Source of the DNA: CAYHWW01 sp964360145
GTDB taxonomy: Bacteria; Bdellovibrionota; UBA1018; CAYHWW01
Assembly: GCA_964360145.1 (NCBI GenBank)
Contig: CAYHWW010000035.1
Coordinates: 1-24,147 of the forward strand
Length of the DNA: 24,147 bases
Direction: 5' to 3'
Shown: positions 1 to 7,212 of the stretch, piece after piece
Layout of the letters: the number at the start of each line of letters is the position of its first letter
Numbering within the stretch: the first letter of the stretch is position 1
The notes under the pieces: model-generated
Told to the model about the DNA's origin: nothing
Seen by the model: only the letters and a program-made list of their open reading frames with translations
The model's database searches: none
Position numbers and translations under genes: made by a program

Positions 1-7
1 GGCGAAG

Positions 8-114
8 GTATTTTGTCGGCTAGCGAGGCGGAGGAGGAGCCCGGCGACCAAGGCGCACTCATGTGCGCCGCGTGGAGCGGGCGACGACGACAACGAAGCT
101 AGCCGACAAAAGAC
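8..114. repeat. Nested inverted repeat downstream of tolB
   Basis: Perfect 14-bp arms TTTTGTCGGCTAGC (11-24) and GCTAGCCGACAAAA (98-111). Three more outer pairs after one mismatch extend the arms to 8-24 and 98-114. Inside are a second pairing (GCCCG 39-43 with CGGGC 78-82) and a tight hairpin (GGCGCAC 52-58, loop TCAT, GTGCGCC 63-69), so the segment could fold into one long branched rod. It lies directly after the tolB stop on the minus strand. The A and T tracts are on the wrong sides for an intrinsic terminator. It could be a palindromic mobile repeat, a structured RNA or an mRNA-stabilising element. I found no second copy in the window. Confidence 0.6.
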
Positions 115-119
115 CGAGC

Positions 120-1424
120 CTACCGAGTCCATTTGGGGGCTTCGCAGTTGCCAAGGCTGTATGTAAGCCGGTGAGTGGTTTTACCGTCCTCAGAGATGGC
201 GTAGATGTTCTTCTGTCCCGTGCGAGTGCTGGAGAAGGCGATGAAGTTACCGTCCGGCGAGTAGGTGGTGTCTTCGTTGCTCCCCTCGTCTTTTGTCAGG
301 CGCTCGAGCCCCGAGCCGTCAGCGCCCATGGTGAATACGTCGAAGTGGCCTTCGGTCCAACCGGCGAAGGCGATCTTTTTGCCCTCGGGTGAAAAGCTCG
401 GCGTGGCGTTGAACTTCCCGGCGAAGGTGAGGCGCTTGACCCCGGTCCCATCCGCATTCATCAGGTAGACCATGGGCAGCCCGGCTCGTGATGAGACGAA
501 GGCGATGTGTTTGCCATCGGGGCTCCATGTGGGGTCCACGTCGAAACCAAAGGACTTGGTGATCTTGGTCACTGACTTGCTCCCGCGCTCCATCAAGAAA
601 ATTTCTTGGTTGCCCAGGAAGCTCATGGTGAGAGCGACTTTGCTGCCATCCGGTGAGTAGGACGCGCCGGAATTGGTGCCCTGGCGGTTGGAGAGCAACG
701 TGGCTTTCCCCGTGGCGAAGTCATATTCGTAGAGATCGATGTTTTTGATGTTGCGCCCGTTCTTGGTGAACACCGAATAGGCGAGGTGTTTGCCATCCGG
801 GGCCCATGCCGGCGCGAAAGAAAGCCCGCGATGGTGGGTGAGCTGTTGCGGGTTTTGCCCATCGAAGTCCGCGATCCAGATCTCTTTGTTTCCTGTTTTA
901 TTGCACACAAAGGTGAGCCTCGCCGTGAACATGCCGGGCCGCCCCGTGAGGGCTTCCATCACGGCATTGGCGGCGGTGTGGGCCAAGAGAGTGGTTTCAT
1001 GAATCTTCGCCGTGAAGCGCTTACCCAGAATTTGCTTTCCGCCCAGCACGTCATAGAGGCGCACGTCGAGGGCGTTCACGTCTCCATCCCGTGACAGCTG
1101 GGTCTTGAAGAGGAATTCCGTGCCGATGGTGGTCCAGTCGGAGAGCTTGAAACTGTCCAGGGTGATGCCCGCGGTTTGTGGCTCGATGAAGGCGGCGGGG
1201 TCTTGGATGTTGAAGAGGGCCGTGAAAGCGAAGTCCCGGTTCAGCACGCCATGGATGGCGCGTGCGTCACGGACTTCACCTTCTCCGGTGTGAGTCGTTT
1301 TGACGTAGGAGATGGCCAGCACGCTCTTCTTCACTTGGGCTTCCCCGATGGGGATGTAAATCTGGCCGGCGTTGGCCACCGGGGCGAAGAGCAATGATGT
1401 GGCGGTGAGGAGTGATTTGAACAC
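120..1424 (-). CDS. tolB: Tol-Pal system periplasmic beta-propeller protein TolB
   Basis: Periplasmic component of Tol-Pal, which links the inner-membrane TolQRA motor to the peptidoglycan-bound lipoprotein Pal and helps outer-membrane constriction at division. The protein has 434 residues, usual for TolB. A signal peptide ends near residue 19 (VANAG), followed by the TolB N-terminal alpha/beta domain (about 20-165) and a C-terminal propeller of PD40 repeats. The repeat signature SPDG or a variant appears near residues 209, 258, 302, 346 and 390. The start is GTG, chosen because AGGAG stands 8 nt upstream and the signal peptide begins there. It is last of the Tol genes in this window, 35 bp after tolA. 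Pal would be expected next, beyond the window edge, but is not visible. Confidence 0.96.
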   Translation of the reverse strand: MFKSLLTATSLLFAPVANAGQIYIPIGEAQVKKSVLAISYVKTTHTGEGEVRDARAIHGVLNRDFAFTALFNIQDPAAFIEPQTAGITLDSFKLSDWTTIGTEFLFKTQLSRDGDVNALDVRLYDVLGGKQILGKRFTAKIHETTLLAHTAANAVMEALTGRPGMFTARLTFVCNKTGNKEIWIADFDGQNPQQLTHHRGLSFAPAWAPDGKHLAYSVFTKNGRNIKNIDLYEYDFATGKATLLSNRQGTNSGASYSPDGSKVALTMSFLGNQEIFLMERGSKSVTKITKSFGFDVDPTWSPDGKHIAFVSSRAGLPMVYLMNADGTGVKRLTFAGKFNATPSFSPEGKKIAFAGWTEGHFDVFTMGADGSGLERLTKDEGSNEDTTYSPDGNFIAFSSTRTGQKNIYAISEDGKTTHRLTYSLGNCEAPKWTR

Positions 1425-1459
1425 GAAGCGTCTCCTGGTTTGCGATGGGGTCAGCCAAA

Positions 1460-2269
1460 TTATAAAGGGAAACCTAGCAAAACACCGTCAGATTTGATTC
1501 CAGATGTCGGAGGGGGAAATGGTGCCGATTGTTCGATGGCCTTCATGACGTAGGAATCAAACTGGTCGTTGCCTGAACGTTGGGAAAACACCACCCGTGC
1601 GATGTCCCCGCGGGAGTCAATGTAGAGCACCACTTTGGCAACGAGGGGCGGCCTCTTGAGCTTGAGCCAGAGCGGCAAGTTCCAGTGCTCCTGGATGCGG
1701 TTCAGCAACTCACCGATATAGGTGTCGGTATCCATGTTTTGTTCGCCGGCGAGGGCGGAACCTTTACTTAAGATGTTGCCTTTGGCCGGGGCGGCGGCTT
1801 TGCTGACTTCCTCTTCAATGGCCTGCACGGCCCGCATGCGACGGATGGCGTCAGAGAGGTCTTTTTTGCGGGTTTTCCCGTCATCTTTTTCTTTTTTCTT
1901 CAACACCATCTGGTCCGGATCGGCCTTCTTTGCTTTTTCTTTCAGGGCGGCGCGTTCGCCGCGATCGATTTCTTCAAGCTTTTGCTTCAATCGCTCCATC
2001 TCCGCGGGGGATGTTTTGGCGAGGTCGGCCTTCTTGATGTCGGGCAGCCCCACCAGGTCCACCCGCACGCTGGGCACGTACTGCTTCGGCTTGCCCGGCA
2101 TGACGATGCTGCCCACCAGCGTCGCCATGAGCAGCAGGAAGTGGGCGATGAAGGAGCCCCGCAGCGCCTTGCTGAAGAGCTGATCCTCAGCGGTGCCGCC
2201 CACTACGCCCATGCGCGCCTTGGCTGAAGGCGAGAGGGGAGGGGGGGAGAAGCGTGGGGGGTGGGTCAT
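1460..2269 (-). CDS. tolA: TolA/TonB-like periplasm-spanning protein
   Basis: Inner-membrane-anchored protein expected to carry force from TolQR to TolB/Pal. From the ATG at 2269 it has 269 residues: a short Pro-rich cytoplasmic tail, one membrane segment (about 39-58), a charged Lys/Glu-rich helical region (about 80-160) and a C-terminal TonB/TolA-type domain (about 180-269) with the pattern VVLYIDSRGDIARV followed by FDSYVMKAI. An in-frame GTG at 2314 would add 15 residues and overlap tolR. I prefer 2269 because it falls 16 nt after the tolR stop. The upstream AGGA is rather distant (about 13 nt), so the start is not certain. The helical arm is much shorter than in enterobacterial TolA (about 420 residues). 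TonB would be the alternative, but the position between tolR and tolB argues for TolA. Confidence 0.88.
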   Translation of the reverse strand: MTHPPRFSPPPLSPSAKARMGVVGGTAEDQLFSKALRGSFIAHFLLLMATLVGSIVMPGKPKQYVPSVRVDLVGLPDIKKADLAKTSPAEMERLKQKLEEIDRGERAALKEKAKKADPDQMVLKKKEKDDGKTRKKDLSDAIRRMRAVQAIEEEVSKAAAPAKGNILSKGSALAGEQNMDTDTYIGELLNRIQEHWNLPLWLKLKRPPLVAKVVLYIDSRGDIARVVFSQRSGNDQFDSYVMKAIEQSAPFPPPTSGIKSDGVLLGFPL

Positions 2270-2285
2270 GGTCGCCAAGAAATCC

Positions 2286-2723
2286 TCACATCGTGCTGTC
2301 AGGGGCCTTTTCACCGTCGGTGACGAGGCCCACCTTGGTGATGCCGGCGCGCTTCACCGCGGCCATGACCTGGGCCACAAAGCCATAGTTCACGGCCTGG
2401 TCCGCCTGGATGAAAATCTCTTTGTTCTGCTTCGTCTCAAAAATGGCGGCGAGCTTTTTTGTCAGCCCCAGGGCACTGATGGTGTTTTCATTGATGGTGA
2501 TGCGCTTATCCGCATGGATGACGAGCACCATTTGCTCGTCTTGGGTGTCCAGCGCCTGGCCTTGGGCTTTGGGCAGATCTACCTGCACGCCCTGCTGCAT
2601 GAGGGGCGCTGAGATCATGAACACGATGAGGAGTACCAGCATCACGTCCACGAGGGGCGTGACGTTGATCTCCGCAAGGGCACCTTGGCTGCCGTGTTGG
2701 CCTTTCAGCTCCCTCAGCCTCAT
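2286..2723 (-). CDS. tolR: TolR (ExbD-family) proton-channel subunit
   Basis: Subunit of the TolQR proton-driven motor in the inner membrane. It has 145 residues: a short cytoplasmic N-terminus, one membrane helix (about 24-44) and a periplasmic domain. The family signature INVTPLVDVMLVLLIVFM is present, with the channel aspartate at D26. The ATG at 2723 overlaps the tolQ stop in an ATGA arrangement, indicating translational coupling. The open frame runs 80 codons further upstream, but that part is out-of-frame tolQ and lacks ExbD features. ExbD is the family alternative. The neighbours tolQ, tolA and tolB make TolR the better name. Confidence 0.95.
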   Translation of the reverse strand: MRLRELKGQHGSQGALAEINVTPLVDVMLVLLIVFMISAPLMQQGVQVDLPKAQGQALDTQDEQMVLVIHADKRITINENTISALGLTKKLAAIFETKQNKEIFIQADQAVNYGFVAQVMAAVKRAGITKVGLVTDGEKAPDSTM

Positions 2724-4387
2724 TCGCTGCCCTTCAGGAGGTTGCGTTGCACCAGGTTCAAAAAATCCAAGGAAAAGGCATCCATATTGGAACCCAGATT
2801 GCGGATCTTCTGGTTGAAGTGGTTGTAGGCAATGACCGCGGGGATGGCGGCACCGAGGCCCGCCGCCGTGGCAATGAGGGCTTCCGAGATACCGGGGGCC
2901 ACTACGGCGAGGTTGGCGTTGCCCGTGGCACCGATGCCCTGGAAGGAGTTCATGATGCCCCACACCGTGCCGAAGAGACCCACGAAAGGGGCACAGGCAG
3001 CGATGGTGGCAAGGAAGCCGACGCGGGATTCCAGCTGGGTGAGCTCCTGCACCATGGCTCTGTTGAGAGAGCGGTTCACGTTTTCAAGACTTGCTGTTTG
3101 AAGAAGCACGCCGGGTTTGCCCTGGGTTTGCGTGAGTTTCTTCAATTCTTTGTAACCCGCTTTGAACACATGGCTGACGGGCGCCCGATTGAATTGTTCG
3201 CTCTTGATGTAGATTTCCTCCAGGTCCTGGCCTTGCCAGAAGATCTTGAGGAAGGCCTGGTTCGTCTTCGTTGCTGCTTTCAGCGTGGCGGATTTGGTGA
3301 CGATGATGGTCCAGGAGAATACAGAGGCGATGAAGAGGGAGAGGAGCACGAGCTTTGCCATGAACCCTGCCTGGAGCACGAGGTCCAGGGTGTTGAGGTT
3401 GCTGGCGGTCACGGTGCTGGCACCGGGGGCCGCGGAGGCAGTGACGGAGAGAAACGTGAGAAACGATGCGGCAAGTATGGTTTTCATAGCGTCCTTCAGT
3501 TTAAACTTCTTCTGGAATACGAAAAGCCCCAAAAGCAGTGTGAGCAAGAGTCCATTTTCCGGGCCCTGGGGGCCGCCCGCGAGCAAAGTGCCCAGACCTT
3601 TTTCCTCGGTTGCGCGCACAAGCACCATGCCTGCCACGTCCTGGCCGAAAAGAGGCAGGCTACAGAGAGAATGACTGAATGCGAAAAGCCCCGCAGCGAA
3701 GCCGGCGGAGGCAAGATGGGAGCCCGTGTCGGCTTTGGCCCGGGAGAGGCAGAAGCTGAGCAGCATCATATTCAAGGCTTCCAAAGGCTCCAGATCAAAC
3801 TGTAGGTTTTTGAGCAGCACGAAGAGAACCATGACGCCGACGGCGGCGGCGGGTTTGCGCAGGTGGACGGGCACTCGTTCCCGGGACAAAAGCCCCTGGA
3901 GGTAGGGCTCGATGCGCCCCCGCAGCACGTATTCTTCGACAACGCAGAGCGCAAAGAGACAGCTGAGAAAGAAGAGGTTGGCCACGAGGGCCACCACCAA
4001 CTCGTCGATCTTGGTATAGAAGCCCAGGATGCTGTAATAGCCGCCCAGGGTGGCGCCCACCAACATGGCCGCGGAGAGCACGGCTCCGGTGGCCATGCCC
4101 GTGGGAAAATAGGTTCGTAGATCCTGACGGGGCAGCACGTCACGCCAGGTGGTGGAGGTCAACGGGTAGAGAAACTGCAACGCCGTGATGTAGAGCATGG
4201 CGGCCAGACCGAAGGTTTGCACCCCGTTGGCGCGCACGACGTCCCCCATATCTTGGACGGGGGATGTGGTGCTGATGAGGAAATAGGCCGCCATGGTGAT
4301 GAACACCAGGCGGGTGGCCCAGCAGGCAAGGACATAACCGACAAAGAGGCCCCCGTTTTTAGCGGCGGGGGTATTGGTGAGTTTCAC
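2720..4387 (-). CDS. tolQ: CPBP-like membrane domain in frame with TolQ
   Basis: One uninterrupted frame of 555 codons. Residues 1-300 are a polytopic membrane protein with the CPBP (Abi/CAAX-protease) motifs EEYVLRG (E151, E152, R156) and FAFSH (F235, H239). These match the first two CPBP motifs; I could not place the third. Residues 301-555 are a complete TolQ/ExbB-type subunit with three membrane segments and the conserved Gly/Pro/Thr-rich stretch FVGLFGTVWGIMNSFQGIG. Residue 301 is a Met with a signal-like hydrophobic start (MKTILAASFLTFLSVTASA) and GAAGGA 4 nt upstream, so TolQ may also be made alone from 3487. Typical TolQ is about 230 residues, so the N-terminal 300 are extra. The GTG start at 4387 has GGGAG directly against it, which leaves no normal spacing; see the promoter entry. 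It overlaps tolR by 4 nt. A lost stop codon between two former genes would explain the layout. Confidence 0.85.
   Translation of the reverse strand: MKLTNTPAAKNGGLFVGYVLACWATRLVFITMAAYFLISTTSPVQDMGDVVRANGVQTFGLAAMLYITALQFLYPLTSTTWRDVLPRQDLRTYFPTGMATGAVLSAAMLVGATLGGYYSILGFYTKIDELVVALVANLFFLSCLFALCVVEEYVLRGRIEPYLQGLLSRERVPVHLRKPAAAVGVMVLFVLLKNLQFDLEPLEALNMMLLSFCLSRAKADTGSHLASAGFAAGLFAFSHSLCSLPLFGQDVAGMVLVRATEEKGLGTLLAGGPQGPENGLLLTLLLGLFVFQKKFKLKDAMKTILAASFLTFLSVTASAAPGASTVTASNLNTLDLVLQAGFMAKLVLLSLFIASVFSWTIIVTKSATLKAATKTNQAFLKIFWQGQDLEEIYIKSEQFNRAPVSHVFKAGYKELKKLTQTQGKPGVLLQTASLENVNRSLNRAMVQELTQLESRVGFLATIAACAPFVGLFGTVWGIMNSFQGIGATGNANLAVVAPGISEALIATAAGLGAAIPAVIAYNHFNQKIRNLGSNMDAFSLDFLNLVQRNLLKGSE
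3485..3497 (-). promoter_or_regulatory. Internal RBS and ATG for stand-alone TolQ
   Basis: On the minus strand GAAGGA (3497-3492) is followed by CGCT and an ATG at 3487-3485, in frame with the fusion. Translation from here would give a 255-residue TolQ with a hydrophobic, signal-like N-terminus. The site lies exactly at the boundary between the CPBP-like part and the TolQ part, which suggests that it was, or still is, the true tolQ start. Confidence 0.55.
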
Positions 4388-4422
4388 CTCCCTAGTATGG
4401 GTCGCTCCGCGGCAAGGGGCAA
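4388..4422 (-). promoter_or_regulatory. Candidate tol operon promoter, leaderless geometry
   Basis: Minus strand: TTGCCC (4422-4417, 4 of 6 matches to TTGACA), 17-bp spacer, CATACT (4399-4394, 4 of 6 matches to TATAAT), then 6 nt and the GTG at 4387. Transcription would begin at or next to the start codon. This is a sigma-70-style reading by eye only. Confidence 0.4.
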
Positions 4423-4435
4423 GTCTTGCCCACCG

Positions 4436-4464
4436 TTGTTCATCGTCGCCCGCGCTGTTAGACT
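4436..4464 (+). promoter_or_regulatory. Candidate ftsE operon promoter
   Basis: TTGTTC (4436-4441), 17-bp spacer, then TAGACT (4459-4464) preceded by an extended -10 TG (4456-4457). It is followed 20 nt later by the ftsE ATG, with AGGG at 4472-4475 as a weak ribosome site. It lies back to back with the tol promoter candidate in the 97-bp divergent region. The hexamers are weak matches. Confidence 0.3.
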
Positions 4465-4484
4465 TGAGCCCAGGGTGATCAAGG

Positions 4485-5174
4485 ATGATCGCGCTTACCG
4501 GCGTGTATAAAAATTTTGGTTCTCCTGTGTTGGAAAACGTGAACTTACGTATCCAACGGGGCGAATTCGTTTATGTCATCGGCGACAGTGGTGCAGGCAA
4601 GACCACTTTGCTCAAGATGCTCTGTGGGGAGGAGCGCCCCACTCGCGGCCATGTGGAAGTGCTGGGGACCGACCTTGCCCGGGCGGGGGAAGACGAACTG
4701 GCTCGCCTCCGCCGTCGCGTGGGCGTCATCTTCCAGGATTTGCGCCTCATAGAAGAGGCCTCCGTGCGAGACAACGTCGCGCTTTCCCTTGAAACAGCGG
4801 GCGCTGAGCTCCACGAACAGCTGAAGGGCCGCGGCGCATGGCGCAGGGCCATCGATGAAGCGATCAACGCCGTGGGGTTGATGTCCATGATCTCCAAAGC
4901 GGTGAGTGGTCTCTCCGGCGGGGAAAAGAGTCGCGTGGGCGCGGCCCGTGCCTTGGTGCGCCAACCTACCTTATTAATCGCCGATGAGCCCACGGGGGCC
5001 CTCGACCGGGACCACACCTGGAGTCTCATGGACTTGTTCCAGAAGCTCCACCTCCGTGGAACCACGGTGGTTTTGGCCACCCACGATCGCGAAATCGTAA
5101 GACGCGTGCGTCGCAGATCCTGCATCCTAAAATCCGGTAAACTCGTGGTAGAGGACGGCGTATGCATCTTCTAG
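4485..5174 (+). CDS. ftsE: Cell-division ABC transporter ATPase FtsE
   Basis: Cytoplasmic ATPase of FtsEX, which couples ATP hydrolysis at the division ring to activation of periplasmic murein hydrolases through EnvC. It has 229 residues, usual for FtsE. Visible motifs are Walker A GDSGAGKT (33-40), Q-loop FQD (83-85), signature LSGGE (143-147), Walker B LLIADE (163-168) and switch His H200. All catalytic residues look intact. The N-terminus MIALTGVYKNFG is typical for the family. It is the first gene of a plus-strand run; its end overlaps ftsX by 13 nt. Confidence 0.96.
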   Translation: MIALTGVYKNFGSPVLENVNLRIQRGEFVYVIGDSGAGKTTLLKMLCGEERPTRGHVEVLGTDLARAGEDELARLRRRVGVIFQDLRLIEEASVRDNVALSLETAGAELHEQLKGRGAWRRAIDEAINAVGLMSMISKAVSGLSGGEKSRVGAARALVRQPTLLIADEPTGALDRDHTWSLMDLFQKLHLRGTTVVLATHDREIVRRVRRRSCILKSGKLVVEDGVCIF

Positions 5175-6028
5175 CGATGAAACTGGCGTTGGCCCATCTG
5201 GGCCGGAAGAAACTGGCCCGGGCCATGGTTGTGGCCAGTGTTGCGGGGCTTCTGTTCATGACGGGCCTCCTTGTGGTCCTCATGCAGGGCGTGTCCGGCG
5301 GCATCCACGAAATTGAGAATTCACGGACCCTCACCGCTTTCATCGTGCCGGAAGCCAGCGAAGAGCAGGCCACGGTGGCTGTGTCCGCCATTCGCAAGGC
5401 CCCTGGTGTTTCTTCCGCGAAGCTCGTGAGCCGGGAAGAGTTCATGAAACGCTTTTCCACTTTGTTTCCCGCCGCTAAAGACGAAATGGCCGCCGCCGAT
5501 CTCGAGGCGGTGCCCCGCTACGTAAAAGTGCACGTCGCCGCCCGTGACGAGATCAGTGCCCGTGCCCACATCGGCCATGTGAAGAGCGTGGAGTCTGTCG
5601 AGACCTCAACCAACCGGCTCGCTGGCGTGCTGAAGGCATTGGGCTCCTTGCGCTTCATCGTCCTTCTCATGGTGGGCGCCGCCGTGGCGGCTTTGGCCTC
5701 GGTGTTCATCAACCACTTCAAGCTGAGCTCTCAGCTCGCCCAGCAGATGAAGCGCACTCTCACAAGCCTTGGCGCAACGCGGGTCTTCATGGTCCTCCCC
5801 TTCGCGGTGGAGGGCGCCGTGGAGGGTTTGGCCGCGGGGCTTCTCGCAGCCTTTGGGCTCCTGGCTCTGGGCGGTGTTTTCGAAGCGCGCATGAATGATG
5901 CCGCCCGTGCCTTGGGATATGGCGCCCAGCACTATCAATTGTTGCCATTGGCTTTGATGTTGGCGGGGGCCGGCGTCATTTTAGGGGTTCTGGGGAGCAT
6001 ATGGGCGGCCACTTTGGCTTCGGACTAG
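5162..6028 (+). CDS. ftsX: Cell-division protein FtsX
   Basis: Membrane partner of FtsE that transmits the ATPase cycle to EnvC. It has 288 residues with the FtsX topology: a cytoplasmic N-terminus, TM1 (about 22-43), a periplasmic loop (about 45-162) that in the family binds EnvC-like partners, and three C-terminal membrane helices (about 163-183, 208-240 and 259-285). The start at 5162 is preferred because AGAGGA stands 6 nt upstream; a second in-frame ATG at 5177 has no such site. It overlaps ftsE by 13 nt and the next gene by 28 nt, so the three are probably translated as a unit. Confidence 0.94.
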   Translation: MHLLAMKLALAHLGRKKLARAMVVASVAGLLFMTGLLVVLMQGVSGGIHEIENSRTLTAFIVPEASEEQATVAVSAIRKAPGVSSAKLVSREEFMKRFSTLFPAAKDEMAAADLEAVPRYVKVHVAARDEISARAHIGHVKSVESVETSTNRLAGVLKALGSLRFIVLLMVGAAVAALASVFINHFKLSSQLAQQMKRTLTSLGATRVFMVLPFAVEGAVEGLAAGLLAAFGLLALGGVFEARMNDAARALGYGAQHYQLLPLALMLAGAGVILGVLGSIWAATLASD

Positions 6029-7212
6029 CGCTGTTGCTGTTGCTGTCGGTCCATGGGGCGTGGGCGGCCTTGCCCCCCAGCCCCACGGCGCAGAAGCTGG
6101 AGCGTGTTGGTGATCAGATCACCGCCGTGGAGAACGAGATTTTGAAGGGCGACACCCGTGGTGCCACGCAGCAGGTGGCACGCCTGCGTAAGCTCATCAG
6201 CCTTCAGCGGGAAGAGATTCGGCTCACGGAGGCGCGGGTGAAGGAGCTCACCGTTCGCATTGCCTCCATCGGCGGCCGCAAGGCCGAGCTGGAGCAGACC
6301 ATGATCAAGAAGCGCCGTGCCACGGGCGAGCGATTCAAAAAACTTGCCATGGCCCTCGAGGAGCGTGGGGATACGGACGCTAATCCTTCCCTCGATGCGC
6401 TGTGGCTCGGATCCGCCGCGACCGAAGTGGAGAAGTCCCATTTCCTCGCCCGTCAGGCCTTGATGGGATCCCAAGAGCTGGTGGCGCTGCGCACGGACCA
6501 TGACCAAGTGCTTGCGCTCGAGCGGGAGATGACCCAAGAGCGGGACGCCATGGAGTTTTCCGTGCAGGAGCTGCGGGAAAAAGAAGCGGTGCTCGTGGCC
6601 AATGAAAAGCTCCAACGGGACGTGGCTGCCCGCCGCAAGGGCAGCGACCGTGAAGGGTTCGCGCGGTTTGCGCGCTTGAAGGAGCTCCGCGAAGGTGAAC
6701 GTGACTTGAAGCGCAGGCTCACGCCCATGGAGGCCGTGGAGGCGACGACGCCGCTGTGGGCTGACAGCCTGCGGGGCCGACTCCCCCTGCCTGTGAAGGG
6801 GCCCATCGTCAGCCAATATGGGCGTTCTTACGATGCGAAGACGTCGTTGCTCACCTTCCAGAAGGGCATCTCCATCGGCGCCGAGGCGGGCACCGAGGTG
6901 AAGGCCGTGGCCAAGGGCCGCGTGGCCTACGCCGGCGAGCTCAAGCACTACGGCCAGATGGTCATCGTGGAGCATCAAGGGCAAATGTTTTCTATTTATG
7001 GCCATCTCGGTGAGAGCCGGGTGAAAGAAGGCCAGGACATCGCCCAGGGGCAAGCCCTGGGGCGCGCTTCACCTGATGGCGCTCCCGTGTACTTCGAGTT
7101 GAGGAGCCGCAACATCGCGGTGAACCCAGCCCAATGGCTGGAGGGCATGGCGGCAAGGACGAGTGCTACCCATGAATCATTGATCGTGTCCGCTCAAGGA
7201 GGGGTGCCATGA
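6001..7212 (+). CDS. envC: EnvC-like murein hydrolase activator (degenerate LytM)
   Basis: Exported protein of 403 residues: signal peptide (hydrophobic 8-22, cleavage near AWA-A), long charged coiled coil (about 30-245), then a LytM/M23 fold (about 259-380). The zinc ligands of active M23 enzymes are largely missing. The usual HxxxD position reads FQKGISIG (Q287, S291) and the HxH position reads VYFEL, although YGHL with H335 remains. Loss of ligands is the hallmark of EnvC, which activates amidases instead of cutting murein. The position straight after ftsX supports this role. The start is inside ftsX, with GGGGAG very close (3 nt); a later start within the signal peptide is possible. It overlaps ctpA by 4 nt. 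Confidence 0.9.
   Translation: MGGHFGFGLALLLLLSVHGAWAALPPSPTAQKLERVGDQITAVENEILKGDTRGATQQVARLRKLISLQREEIRLTEARVKELTVRIASIGGRKAELEQTMIKKRRATGERFKKLAMALEERGDTDANPSLDALWLGSAATEVEKSHFLARQALMGSQELVALRTDHDQVLALEREMTQERDAMEFSVQELREKEAVLVANEKLQRDVAARRKGSDREGFARFARLKELREGERDLKRRLTPMEAVEATTPLWADSLRGRLPLPVKGPIVSQYGRSYDAKTSLLTFQKGISIGAEAGTEVKAVAKGRVAYAGELKHYGQMVIVEHQGQMFSIYGHLGESRVKEGQDIAQGQALGRASPDGAPVYFELRSRNIAVNPAQWLEGMAARTSATHESLIVSAQGGVP

Noticed and set aside
8..114. Intrinsic terminator for tolB
   Set aside because: The arms begin with T and end with A, so no U-run follows the stem on either strand in the usual way, and the loop is too long.
2724..2963. Upstream extension of tolR by 80 codons
   Set aside because: The extra sequence is out-of-frame tolQ. 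The ATG overlapping the tolQ stop starts the normal TolR N-terminus.
2747..3805. 352-codon open frame on the plus strand across tolQ
   Set aside because: It is antisense to clear TolQ and CPBP motifs, with low-complexity His/Gly/Glu content and no recognisable domain.
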